From the NCBI GenBank assembly GCA_017521125.1, contig JAFXDV010000009.1, forward strand, positions 1 through 38,171: DNA of 38,171 nucleotides, written 5' to 3'. A program made the translations under genes and the position numbers. The stretch is from Clostridia bacterium. GTDB lineage: Bacteria > Bacillota > Clostridia > Oscillospirales > Acutalibacteraceae. The notes beneath the pieces are model-generated. The model did no database searches. It saw only the letters and a list, made by a program, of their open reading frames with translations, and was not told the DNA's origin. Shown piece after piece: positions 6,578 through 14,576 of this stretch. Each line of letters starts with the position of its first letter. Position 1 is the stretch's first letter.

Positions 6578-6850
6578 GTTGGCAAGAGCCGAACCCTATA
6601 CGGTTTCGCTCATCGCCTTTAATCATCGGACTTTGCGTTCTTTTTGGCAAGGCGCCAGCCTTGCGGCAAAATCACGCTTCGCCCACTAATAAATTCGTTG
6701 GCAGAAACTCTTCGACCTTTCAAAGACAAAATTTTTGTGTTAGAGGACGCCGACTAAACGCAGAAATACTGTCGTATTTTAAGTTTTGAGGCAAACTATT
6801 ACCTAAAATTTTGTTTTGAAGGCGTATTGTGTTCGACTCTTGCCAACTTA
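6575..6850. mobile_element. 274-bp MITE-like element with long terminal inverted repeats and TA duplication
   Basis: The left end AAGTTGGCAAGAG (6576-6588) is the exact reverse complement of the right end (6837-6849). The match continues imperfectly inward to about 27 bp with 24 matches (next block CGAAC, then ATACG). TA flanks both ends (6575-6576 and 6849-6850) and fits a TA target duplication as made by IS630/Tc1-type transposases. Inside are a perfect GCAAGGC/GCCTTGC hairpin (6647-6664) and a nested inverted repeat (6716-6735 with 6805-6822). No convincing gene is inside. Removing the element with one TA restores the kinase stop TAA followed 15 bp later by the aldolase ATG, so it split a tight operon. 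It could instead be a structured RNA element; the flank evidence favours insertion. Confidence 0.7.
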
Positions 6851-6866
6851 ATAGGAGGAAAAAACA

Positions 6867-7814
6867 ATGTTAGTTAATTTAAACCAAGTACTACTCCCCG
6901 CAAAACAAAATAAATATGCCGTTGGTTTATTCAACGCAGTTAATATGGAGCTTGCTCGTGGAATTATCGCCGCTGCTGAATCTACACAATCTCCGGTAAT
7001 TATGGGTACCGCCGAGGTACTTTTCCCTTACGGACCATTAGAAGAAGTTTCTTATTATCTTATTCCAATGGCTAAAAAGGCAAACGTTCCTGTTGTTATC
7101 CATTTAGACCACGGCTTAAAGAAAGAGACCTGTATTAAGGCTCTTGAGCTTGGCTTTAGTTCTATTATGTATGACTGCTCTACCGACCCTTATGATGTAA
7201 ACGTTCAAAAGGTTAAGGAAATGGCAGACATTGCTCATTCTTATGGTGCAACAATTGAAGGTGAGCTTGGTCACGTTGGCGACAACGAAGGTTCTGCAGA
7301 GGGTAGTTCTCATATGGAAGACCCAAGCAAATTCTTTACTGATCCAAAACTCGCTAAAGATTACGTTGAAAAGACCGGCGTTGACGCTCTTGCTATTGCA
7401 GTTGGTAACGCTCACGGCGCATACAAGCTACCACCTAAGCTTGACTTCGAAAGAATTAAAACTATTGCTCGTACAGTTGACGTTCCATTGGTTCTTCACG
7501 GTGGTTCAGGTCTTACAGATAACGATTTCAGACAGGCTATTAAGGATGGCATCAGCAAGGTTAACATCTTTACCGATATCAACATTGCCGCTGTTAAGGC
7601 AGAGTTCAGCAAGTTTACTGATATGAACAAGGGTATTATCGATTTAATTCCTGCCGCAGTTGAAGCTGTTAAACAGGCAAGTATGGAAAAGATGGAGCTC
7701 TTCTCAAGCACCGGAAAGGCTGGAACAGGCAAGTTTAGCACTGCAAGTGATGCAGACGTTCAAAAAATCGTTGAGCTTGTAACCGCAGAAATCAAAAAGC
7801 AGTTGAATAAATAA
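6867..7814 (+). CDS. Class II ketose-bisphosphate aldolase (FbaA/GatY/IolJ family)
   Basis: A 315-residue zinc aldolase of normal family length. The motifs are HLDHG (79-83; Asp81 catalytic, His82 zinc ligand), EGELGHVG (131-138), GNAHGAY with zinc ligand His183, HGGSG (211-215, zinc ligand His211 and phosphate loop) and VNIFTDIN (phosphate binding). It cleaves a ketose 1,6-bisphosphate or related phosphate to dihydroxyacetone phosphate and an aldehyde. The sequence does not settle between fructose-, tagatose- and deoxyketogluconate-type substrates. The ribosome site AGGAGG lies 8 nt before the ATG. It was probably co-transcribed with the HTH-kinase before the MITE-like element separated them and may still depend on read-through. 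Confidence 0.93.
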   Translation: MLVNLNQVLLPAKQNKYAVGLFNAVNMELARGIIAAAESTQSPVIMGTAEVLFPYGPLEEVSYYLIPMAKKANVPVVIHLDHGLKKETCIKALELGFSSIMYDCSTDPYDVNVQKVKEMADIAHSYGATIEGELGHVGDNEGSAEGSSHMEDPSKFFTDPKLAKDYVEKTGVDALAIAVGNAHGAYKLPPKLDFERIKTIARTVDVPLVLHGGSGLTDNDFRQAIKDGISKVNIFTDINIAAVKAEFSKFTDMNKGIIDLIPAAVEAVKQASMEKMELFSSTGKAGTGKFSTASDADVQKIVELVTAEIKKQLNK

Positions 7815-7817
7815 TTT

Positions 7818-7850
7818 TAAAAGCGTTCATCTTTGATGAACGCTTTTTTT
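7818..7850. terminator. Bidirectional intrinsic terminator
   Basis: GCGTTCATC (7823-7831) and GATGAACGC (7835-7843) form a 9-bp stem with loop TTT, flanked by A4 on the left and T7 on the right. It separates the convergent aldolase (stop 7814) and sigG (stop 7849) and overlaps the last codon of sigG. Confidence 0.9.
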
Positions 7851-8613
7851 ATGACTTAATTTTATCAAGTGCGCCTTTTTCAAGACGTGACACCTGTGCC
7901 TGTGAAATCCCTATTTCGCTGGAAACTTCCATTTGTGTTTTGCCCTGCATAAAACGAAGGCTTAGTATCTTCTTTTCTCTTTCACTTAAATTTTTAATAG
8001 CTTCCTTTAAAGAAATCTCGTCAAGCCAAGTTTTATCGTCATTTTTGTCACCCAGTTGATCTAAAACGTAGATAGTATCTCCGCCGTCAGAATAAACCGG
8101 TTCATAAAGAGAAATGGGCTCTACTATGCTCTCTAAAGCAAGGACAACATCCTCCTTTGGAAGACCTAATTCGTCGGCAATTTCTTTTACGGTAGGTTCT
8201 CTTTGGAACTTATTCATTAGCCGCTCCTTTGCCTGCATTGCCTTATATGCCGTATCCTTAATTGAACGGCTCACCCTTACCGAATTATTATCCCTGAGAT
8301 ACCTCCTGATTTCGCCTATAATCATTGGAACGGCATAGGTGGAAAAACGCACGTTCTGGCTAATATCAAAATTGTCGATTGATTTTATAAGTCCAATACA
8401 TCCCACCTGAAACAAATCGTCCAGGTTTTCTCCTCTGCCTGTAAATCGTTGTATTACGCTAAGCACTAATCGTAAATTTCCGTTTATTAGTTCGTCTCTT
8501 GCGTTATTATCCCCTGCTTTTACCTTTTTTAAAAGTTCTTCCTTTTGTTTTTCTTTTAAAACAGGTAGTTTTGATGTGTCTACGCCACAGATTACAACCT
8601 TTGCCTGATACAA
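7849..8613 (-). CDS. sigG: RNA polymerase sporulation sigma factor SigG
   Basis: A 254-residue sigma-70 family protein active in the forespore after engulfment. The SigG signature KVVICGVDTSKLPVLK is at the N-terminus. Region 2 (GNLRLVLSVIQRFTGRGENLDDLFQVGCIGLIKSIDNFD), region 3 and region 4 (LSEREKKILSLRFMQGKTQMEVSSEIGISQAQVSRLEK) are complete. I chose TTG at 8613: AAGGAG lies 8 nt before it and it aligns residue for residue with the Bacillus SigG N-terminus, whereas GTG at 8622 lies within the ribosome site. A sigma-F-like promoter precedes it. Unlike in Bacillus there is no spoIIGA-sigE just upstream. Confidence 0.96.
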   Translation of the reverse strand: MYQAKVVICGVDTSKLPVLKEKQKEELLKKVKAGDNNARDELINGNLRLVLSVIQRFTGRGENLDDLFQVGCIGLIKSIDNFDISQNVRFSTYAVPMIIGEIRRYLRDNNSVRVSRSIKDTAYKAMQAKERLMNKFQREPTVKEIADELGLPKEDVVLALESIVEPISLYEPVYSDGGDTIYVLDQLGDKNDDKTWLDEISLKEAIKNLSEREKKILSLRFMQGKTQMEVSSEIGISQAQVSRLEKGALDKIKS

Positions 8614-8638
8614 ATTCCTCACTCCTTGATACTAATAA

Positions 8639-8668
8639 AATTATTACCATCAATGAGCATGAATAAAC
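8639..8668 (-). promoter_or_regulatory. Sigma-F-like promoter of sigG
   Basis: On the minus strand GTTTA (8664-8668) is followed after 15 bp by GGTAATAATT (8639-8648). The Bacillus sigma-F consensus is GYWTA-N16-GGNRANAHTR; the -35 is a full match and the -10 matches 9 of 10, with spacing one shorter. This fits the known sigma-F dependence of sigG. Confidence 0.55.
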
Positions 8669-8703
8669 TTTATAAATTTTTTTCTTTTCGACAAAAAAGG
8701 CTT

Positions 8704-8740
8704 GAAAAAATAATAATGACCGTTGCATAGCAACGGTCAT
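8704..8740 (-). terminator. Intrinsic terminator of the permease/kinase-like operon
   Basis: GACCGTTGC (8718-8726) and GCAACGGTC (8730-8738) form a perfect 9-bp stem with a 3-nt loop. On the minus strand it is followed by ATTATTATTTTTTC. It lies just after the stop of the cytidylate kinase-like gene at 8746. Confidence 0.85.
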
Positions 8741-8745
8741 TTAAT

Positions 8746-9357
8746 TTATTTTGATTCTTCTGCGGCAGCAATGCGTTTTTCAACATAGTCTTTAATGAAA
8801 TCTGCAGTGCCCTGAGTGCCAAAATGGGTAGCATCTATTATGAGATCATAGCTTTTTACGTTGCCCCATTTAACATCGCAATAATGGTCGTGGTATTCTC
8901 GTCTTGTGCGGTCATGACGTTCCATTTTCTCAACGGCAGCATGACGGTTAAGCGAGAACTGCTCCATAACACGACCTATTCTATATTCACGTTCAGCTTT
9001 TACGAAAATTGAAATAAGGCCCTCGTGGTCTGCAAGCACGCTTTCAGCGCAACGACCAACTATTACGAAGGACTCACCTGTTGCGGCAAGACGACGGATA
9101 TAATCAAACTGTAAATCGTTTACGTGATCTTCAAGGGCGGTTGTGTGTCCCTTAACTGTTCTGTGGAAAAAAGCACGTCTTTTCTTCTGGTCATATTTTT
9201 CAAGATGCTCGGCATCAACTTCCTTTTCGGCAGCAATCTTTTCAACAATATTTCTATCGTAAAGATTTACACCAAGTTCTTTAGCCAAAGCTCTTCCAAT
9301 GTGTTTTCCGCCGCTTCCAAATTCACGGCCGATTGAAACAATATATTGTTTTGCCAT
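8746..9357 (-). CDS. Cytidylate kinase-like protein
   Basis: A 203-residue P-loop protein of the cytidylate-kinase-like family (PF13189 type). It has a glycine-rich GREFGSGGKHIG loop at residues ~9-20, then GVNLYDRNIV, GRCAESVL and a DLIIDATHFG segment near the end. True Cmk proteins have a different loop (GPAGSGKST) and CMP-binding insert, so the nucleotide substrate is not assured. I chose the ATG at 9357, 8 nt after AAAGGAG, over GTG at 9366. The gene follows the ArsB/NhaD-type permease by 24 bp and ends at a terminator, so the two form an operon; a cytosolic partner role for the permease is only inference. Confidence 0.82.
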   Translation of the reverse strand: MAKQYIVSIGREFGSGGKHIGRALAKELGVNLYDRNIVEKIAAEKEVDAEHLEKYDQKKRRAFFHRTVKGHTTALEDHVNDLQFDYIRRLAATGESFVIVGRCAESVLADHEGLISIFVKAEREYRIGRVMEQFSLNRHAAVEKMERHDRTRREYHDHYCDVKWGNVKSYDLIIDATHFGTQGTADFIKDYVEKRIAAAEESK

Positions 9358-9381
9358 AAGTTCCACTCCTTTATGTATCTA

Positions 9382-10746
9382 TTAGCAATATCTTAAGAAA
9401 ATAATTAAAGTAGAAATGGTAAGTACTATGATAGTTGCGGGAACAGATTGTTTGCAGAACTTGCCCCAACCAATCATATAACCATTCTTTGCGGCAACCG
9501 ATGTGCCCACAACGTTTGCAGAAGCACCGATTGGAGTTGCACAACCACCAATATCTGTACCCAAAGCCAAACTCCATGCAAGTGTTGCAAGAAGTGTTCC
9601 GTCCGCACCTGCAAGGCTCATAATAATAGGTACCATAGTAGCCGCAAAAGGAATGTTATCAACAAAGGCAGATGCAACAGCTGAGAACCAGATAATAATA
9701 GCACACATAATCATAAGGTTTCCGCCTGAAATACTAGCGATAAAGTCAGCAATTATTTTAAGCACGCCGGTCTGCTCAAGTCCGCCTACAACAATGAATA
9801 AACCTACGAAGAAGAGAAGGGTTTTGTAATCAACTCCCTTAAGTATATGAGGAAGATCTTTTCCTGCGGCAATAATTGTTATAATTGCAATTCCTACACC
9901 GATTGTTGCAACAGAAAGTCCTGTTTGCGCATGGGTTACAAGAAGCACTACTGCAAGAAGGAAAATGCAGATGCTAATGATGAAATCCTTCATATTAACA
10001 ATTGCCGAAGCAGGAGTAGGCATTACCGAAAGGTCCTTTTCTACCATATCTGCCTCTTTAAGAGTTTTGCGGTTTGCAAGATAGAAATAAAGAACAACGG
10101 CAATAAGGCTTATGCCTGCGATAAGTCCTGTGTTGGTAAGGAAATCGGTGAATGAATATCCAAGTGCTGAGCCGATGATAATGTTTGGTGGGTCTCCGCA
10201 CATGGTAGCCGAACCGCCAAGGTTTGCACAGAAAATTTCTGAAATAATCATAGGAACAGGGTTGAACTTAAGTAAACGAGCAAGTTCAATAGTAATAGCT
10301 GCAAGGAATAGGATAACGGTAATGCTATCAATAAACATTGCAAGTGCCGCAGACATTACCATAAAGGTTATGAAAAGGGGTACTGATTTATAATTTACCC
10401 ACTTTGCGAGTAACATACATAGCCAACGGAAAAAGCCCGATTTTGCCATGCCTTCTACCATAACCATCATACCTGCGATAAATAAAATGGTTGCCCAGTC
10501 GATACCGCCATGTCCGCCCTCGTGGGTAACGTTAGGGTCTGCCCACCAGAAAGAAAGTTCAGAAAAAGACTTTAAAGAAAGAGTTTCCCAAATCGCAGTA
10601 AAATCAAATCCGCGAATAATAATGAAAACAGCAACAAGGGTTAAAAGTCCACAACCCAAGGTCACAATGTGACGCTCGATTTTATCAGTTACTATGAGAA
10701 CGAACATAGCAACGAAAATAATCGCAGCCGCAATAGGTGCTAACAT
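9382..10746 (-). CDS. ArsB/NhaD-type ion permease (IT superfamily)
   Basis: A 454-residue integral membrane protein with about 11-12 hydrophobic segments. It has the two-fold layout of the ion transporter superfamily: a GGSATMCGDPPNIIIG hairpin motif in the first half and a DNIPFAATMVPII plus GTDIGGCATPIGASANVVG pair in the second. These belong to the ArsB/NhaD/CitMHS group. The substrate may be sodium/proton, arsenite or an organic anion and cannot be told from sequence; no ars genes are nearby. The ribosome site AGGAGGAG precedes the ATG. It heads a two-gene operon with the cytidylate kinase-like gene. Confidence 0.88.
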   Translation of the reverse strand: MLAPIAAAIIFVAMFVLIVTDKIERHIVTLGCGLLTLVAVFIIIRGFDFTAIWETLSLKSFSELSFWWADPNVTHEGGHGGIDWATILFIAGMMVMVEGMAKSGFFRWLCMLLAKWVNYKSVPLFITFMVMSAALAMFIDSITVILFLAAITIELARLLKFNPVPMIISEIFCANLGGSATMCGDPPNIIIGSALGYSFTDFLTNTGLIAGISLIAVVLYFYLANRKTLKEADMVEKDLSVMPTPASAIVNMKDFIISICIFLLAVVLLVTHAQTGLSVATIGVGIAIITIIAAGKDLPHILKGVDYKTLLFFVGLFIVVGGLEQTGVLKIIADFIASISGGNLMIMCAIIIWFSAVASAFVDNIPFAATMVPIIMSLAGADGTLLATLAWSLALGTDIGGCATPIGASANVVGTSVAAKNGYMIGWGKFCKQSVPATIIVLTISTLIIFLRYC

Positions 10747-10782
10747 AAATTTCTCCTCCTGAGTATAAATTTAACTTCAATA

Positions 10783-10811
10783 ATTATACTCCTATCTGAC
10801 AAATTTTGCAA
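10783..10811 (-). promoter_or_regulatory. Sigma-A promoter of the permease operon
   Basis: On the minus strand TTGCAA (10806-10811) and a perfect TATAAT (10783-10788) are separated by 17 bp. This is 37 bp upstream of the permease ATG. Confidence 0.7.
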
Positions 10812-10825
10812 CCTTTAAGAAAAGA

Positions 10826-10857
10826 AAAAAGTGTGCAGAAATTTCTACACACTTTTG
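10826..10857 (-). terminator. Intrinsic terminator after ftsH
   Basis: AAAAGTGTG (10827-10835) pairs with CACACTTTT (10848-10856), and the enclosed AGAAATTTCT is itself palindromic. On the minus strand the stem is followed by a T-rich run. It lies just after the ftsH stop at 10865 and ends the rnj-to-ftsH operon. Confidence 0.82.
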
Positions 10858-10864
10858 TATAATT

Positions 10865-12715
10865 TTATTCTTTTTCCATAATGGTTCTAAAGTCATCGCC
10901 TGAAATTTTTTCCTCATTAAAGAGTATTTTAGCGACCTCGTTAAGTTTTGGCATATTGTCTTTAAGAATTCCTATAGCCTTTTCATACTGAGTCATAACA
11001 ATAGTTTCAATTTCCTCATCAATAAGGGAAGCAATCTTCTCTGAGTAGTTAGGAGTTGAGGAGAAATCTCTTCCAAGGAATACCTCGTTATTATCATTAC
11101 CGTAGGTTACAAGTCCCAATTTATCACTCATACCGTACTTAGTAACCATTTTTCTTGCAATATCGGTAGCTCTTTGCATATCATTGGAAGCGCCTGTGCA
11201 AATGTCTTCCTGAGTAATCTGCTCTGCAGCTCTACCGCCAAGGAGAGAACAAATCTGCTCGGTAAGTTGAGTCTTAGAAACATGTCCTTTTTCCTCGGTA
11301 GGAAGATACATGGTATAACCTGCCGCCATACCTCTTGGTATAATGGAAATCTGATGGACCGGGTCCTGAGTTGGCAAGAAATAGGAAACGATGGCGTGAC
11401 CTGCCTCGTGATAAGATGTAATCATCTTATCCTTTTCCTTGACAACGTGAGATTTTTTCTCGGTTCCCATTACAACCTTTATGGTTGCCTCTTCAATCTG
11501 AGGTTGTGTAATTGCTTTAAGTCCTGCTCTTGCGGCAAGGAGTGCTGCTTCATTAAGGAGATTTTCAAGGTCTGCTCCTGTAAAACCTGAGGTAGAATGA
11601 GCAATTGCCTTAAGGTCAACATCAGGTCCCAAGGGCTTACCACGGGAATGAACCTTTAATATTTCCTCTCTACCCTTTGCATCAGGGTAGTTAACGGTTA
11701 TCTGTCTATCAAAACGGCCGGGGCGAAGTAATGCTCTGTCAAGGATATCAGGGCGGTTGGTTGCCGCCATAACGATAACGCCTGAATTTTCTCCAAAGCC
11801 ATCCATTTCAACAAGAAGTTGGTTTAATGTCTGTTCTCTTTCATCGTGGCCGCCGCCAAGTCCTGCACCACGCTGTCTGCCAACTGCGTCGATTTCATCG
11901 ATGAATATAATTGCAGGGGCATTTTTCTTAGCCTCATCAAAAAGGTCACGAACACGGGAAGCGCCTACACCTACAAACATTTCAACAAAGTCAGAGCCTG
12001 ATATTGAGAAGAAAGGCACTCCTGCCTCACCTGCAACTGCTTTTGCAAGTAATGTTTTACCTGTTCCGGGAGGGCCAACTAAAAGCACGCCCTTGGGTAT
12101 TCTGGCACCAAGTTCATTAAAGCGTTTTGGATTTTTCAAAAACTCAACAATTTCCTCAAGTTCTGCCTTTTCCTCATCGGCACCTGCAACGTCGGTAAAG
12201 GAGGTCTTTTTATTGGGGTCTGCCTTTTTAACCTTGGCTTTGCCAAATCCCATTGTTTTGTCCATACCCATTGAAGAGTTCATTCTCTTCATTATAAAGA
12301 GCCAGAAAACAATAAAGAGACCTATCATTAAAACGGTAGGAATCATACTTACAAGCCAAGATGTTTCTCCGCCGCTTTTATAGTCAGGCTTAATCATAAG
12401 CTCAGGATTGGTATCACGATATTTATCATTTGTTTCTTCTATAATCTTTTGAACGTCATTATAGAAAATGTTAGGGTCTGCAACGTTATAGCGATAGGTC
12501 TTGCCCTCAGCATCATTACGCTTTACATACTCCAGCTCTCCGCTATAAAGGTTTAACTTATACTCTGAAATCTCATTGTTTTGGAACATTTCAACGATTT
12601 CAAAATATTTTGTTTGGGGAGTTTGCTTTGCGCTTGTAGAAACAAGAGCAATTGCTATTACAAAAATTATCGGAATGCCCAAATAGAGCAATATATTGCG
12701 AATGTTTTTCTTCAA
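10865..12715 (-). CDS. ftsH: ATP-dependent zinc metalloprotease FtsH
   Basis: A 616-residue membrane-anchored AAA+ protease that degrades unassembled membrane proteins and regulators. Two membrane segments (~8-27 and ~122-142) flank an extracytoplasmic domain. The AAA module has Walker A GPPGTGKT (214-221), Walker B FIDEID (271-276) and a second-region-of-homology Arg pair (RPGRFDR). The protease domain has the zinc site HEAGH (436-440). The start is TTG at 12715 with AAAGGAAG 8 nt before it; no ATG fits. It is the last gene of the operon, 18 bp after hpt, in the conserved tilS-hpt-ftsH order. Confidence 0.98.
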   Translation of the reverse strand: MKKNIRNILLYLGIPIIFVIAIALVSTSAKQTPQTKYFEIVEMFQNNEISEYKLNLYSGELEYVKRNDAEGKTYRYNVADPNIFYNDVQKIIEETNDKYRDTNPELMIKPDYKSGGETSWLVSMIPTVLMIGLFIVFWLFIMKRMNSSMGMDKTMGFGKAKVKKADPNKKTSFTDVAGADEEKAELEEIVEFLKNPKRFNELGARIPKGVLLVGPPGTGKTLLAKAVAGEAGVPFFSISGSDFVEMFVGVGASRVRDLFDEAKKNAPAIIFIDEIDAVGRQRGAGLGGGHDEREQTLNQLLVEMDGFGENSGVIVMAATNRPDILDRALLRPGRFDRQITVNYPDAKGREEILKVHSRGKPLGPDVDLKAIAHSTSGFTGADLENLLNEAALLAARAGLKAITQPQIEEATIKVVMGTEKKSHVVKEKDKMITSYHEAGHAIVSYFLPTQDPVHQISIIPRGMAAGYTMYLPTEEKGHVSKTQLTEQICSLLGGRAAEQITQEDICTGASNDMQRATDIARKMVTKYGMSDKLGLVTYGNDNNEVFLGRDFSSTPNYSEKIASLIDEEIETIVMTQYEKAIGILKDNMPKLNEVAKILFNEEKISGDDFRTIMEKE

Positions 12716-12733
12716 GTTATGTGCTTCCTTTCT

Positions 12734-13282
12734 TTAGTTTTCACCATAAACCGATGGAGATAAAATTCCAACGTAGGGTAAGTTTCTATATTTTTCATCA
12801 TAGTCAAGACCGTAGCCTACTACAAATTCATCAGGGATAGATGCTCCTGTATAATCAGCAACTATATCTGCCTTTCTTCTGTCTGGTTTATCAAGGAAGG
12901 CACAAATTTTAAGACTTGCTGGTTTTCTCAGCATTAGAAGTTCTTTAAGATTTGAAAGGGTTACACCTGAATCTAAGATATCCTCTACAAGAAGAATATC
13001 ATAGCCTGAAAGGTCTATACTCAAATCTTTAATTATTTTTACTGAGCCAGAGGTTCGAGTACCTGAGCCATAGGAAGAAACTGCCATAAAGTCGATTTTG
13101 CAATCGAGTTTAATCTCTCTGAGCAGGTCTGCCATAATCATTATAGAACCCTTTAATATACTGACAACTAAAAGGTTTTTACCCTCGTAGTCCTTCGTAA
13201 TCTGCTCTCCTAAACGTTTTACTATTTCCTTTATTTCTTCTTCGCTTAATAAAACTTCTTTTATATCACTACTGTTTAACAT
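12734..13282 (-). CDS. hpt: Hypoxanthine phosphoribosyltransferase
   Basis: A 182-residue type I phosphoribosyltransferase that salvages hypoxanthine/guanine with PRPP to IMP/GMP. The PRPP loop VEDILDSGVTL is at 99-109. The flexible-loop SYGSGTRTSG (70-79) and the base-contact end DEFVVGYGLDYDEKYRNLPYVG, quoted only as a marker, are typical of HprT. The ribosome site GGGGGAGG lies inside the end of tilS, and the two genes overlap by 14 bp. Confidence 0.97.
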   Translation of the reverse strand: MLNSSDIKEVLLSEEEIKEIVKRLGEQITKDYEGKNLLVVSILKGSIMIMADLLREIKLDCKIDFMAVSSYGSGTRTSGSVKIIKDLSIDLSGYDILLVEDILDSGVTLSNLKELLMLRKPASLKICAFLDKPDRRKADIVADYTGASIPDEFVVGYGLDYDEKYRNLPYVGILSPSVYGEN

Positions 13283-14576
13283 TTTTATCCTCCCCCAAAA
13301 CAGTAGTTTTAAACTCTGCTACTGTCTTTGTTTTGTCATTTACGGCATTTCGCTTGGAAACACCAATGCCGTATATCCAGACTATTCCCTCACTATCTGC
13401 CGCAACGGGAATAACATCTCTTTCTTCTTTTGGAATTTTAAGCTCACTAAAAAGCTTTTTTAGACTTTTGGTACAGTTTCTTCCTTTTAGCCTAATACTG
13501 TCTCCCTCAAGTCTTGTTCTTATTTTCAACTCGCCTACTATTGTATCACAGTCGATGATGTTTTTTAATAACAAATTGTTAATTTTATCTATTTCTTTAA
13601 CAGTGACTGTCGTTTCATATGTTTTTGTGGGTTTATTTCCCTCTTTTTCTATATAAAAGATATTATTCTCTACCGCACAATAAAGACCTAACGGCAAACT
13701 CTTTTTAGTACCACTAAACAAAGTTTCTGTCATTCTTGCAATGTGAAGGCCATCAGGTATTTTGCCGGTTGTTTCATAAAAATAGGCTGACAGTACTCTT
13801 TTAACAACCGCAATGTGTTGGTTGTTTAGTTCTTTTATATTTATACCATCTTTACAGATGCATTTTTCACCGATTTTTTTAGCGGAAGTTTCCAAGAAAT
13901 CTAAATCTTCTTTAAGCCCCTGACACATTGAGGTAATGGTATTTTCTACAGAAGGATTGAGTTCCTTTAGCACGGGTACCGCCCTGTGTCTTAAAAGATT
14001 TCGGGAATAATCATCTGAAAGGTTACTGCTATCAGTCACATAGCTTAGCTTGTTTTCGGATATATAGTTCTCTACGTCTTTTCTTGTGCAAAGAATTAAA
14101 GGTCTGATATAAATATCTCTTTTTGCAGGTATTCCGCAAAGACCTTTGAGCCCTGCACCCCTTAGCATATTGAAAAGCACTGTTTCGGTATTGTCGCTTG
14201 CGGTATGAGCCGTTGCGACTATGTCCGCACCGCAGTTTATAAATTCGTTATATCGTACATTTCTTGCGGCAAGCTCTATGCTCTGGCCTGATTTTTCTGC
14301 AATTTCCCTTACATTTACGCTTTTAACCATAAGAGGTACATTAAGGTTTTCGCAAAATTTTCTTACAAACTCTTCGTCTCTGTCTGCTTCGCTTCCTCTT
14401 AAGTTATGGTTAATATGTATTGCAGAAAGTTTAATATTATAGACATCCTTTAAAGAGATTAAGGCGTGCAGAAGGCAGACTGAATCTGCTCCGCCGGAAA
14501 GAGCAACTGTTAAGTTTTCTCCTCCGCAGAGCATATCATACTTTTCTATTGCCGTCTTTATCTTTTCTAAGGTCAT
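13269..14576 (-). CDS. tilS: tRNA(Ile)-lysidine synthase
   Basis: A 435-residue ATP-pyrophosphatase that converts the wobble cytidine of tRNA-Ile(CAU) to lysidine so that it reads AUA. The PP-loop SGGADS is at 27-32 and HINHNLRGSEADRDE follows. The substrate-binding insert and the C-terminal TilS-C domain (IRTRLEGDSIRLKGRNCTKSLKKLF region, near residue 355) are complete. The start overlaps the dnaB stop (ATGA) and the end overlaps hpt by 14 bp. Confidence 0.96.
   Translation of the reverse strand: MTLEKIKTAIEKYDMLCGGENLTVALSGGADSVCLLHALISLKDVYNIKLSAIHINHNLRGSEADRDEEFVRKFCENLNVPLMVKSVNVREIAEKSGQSIELAARNVRYNEFINCGADIVATAHTASDNTETVLFNMLRGAGLKGLCGIPAKRDIYIRPLILCTRKDVENYISENKLSYVTDSSNLSDDYSRNLLRHRAVPVLKELNPSVENTITSMCQGLKEDLDFLETSAKKIGEKCICKDGINIKELNNQHIAVVKRVLSAYFYETTGKIPDGLHIARMTETLFSGTKKSLPLGLYCAVENNIFYIEKEGNKPTKTYETTVTVKEIDKINNLLLKNIIDCDTIVGELKIRTRLEGDSIRLKGRNCTKSLKKLFSELKIPKEERDVIPVAADSEGIVWIYGIGVSKRNAVNDKTKTVAEFKTTVLGEDKNVKQ

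Noticed and set aside
6465..6689. 74-codon plus-strand frame crossing the end of the kinase
   Set aside because: It is out of frame with the kinase, has no ribosome site and ends within the MITE-like element.
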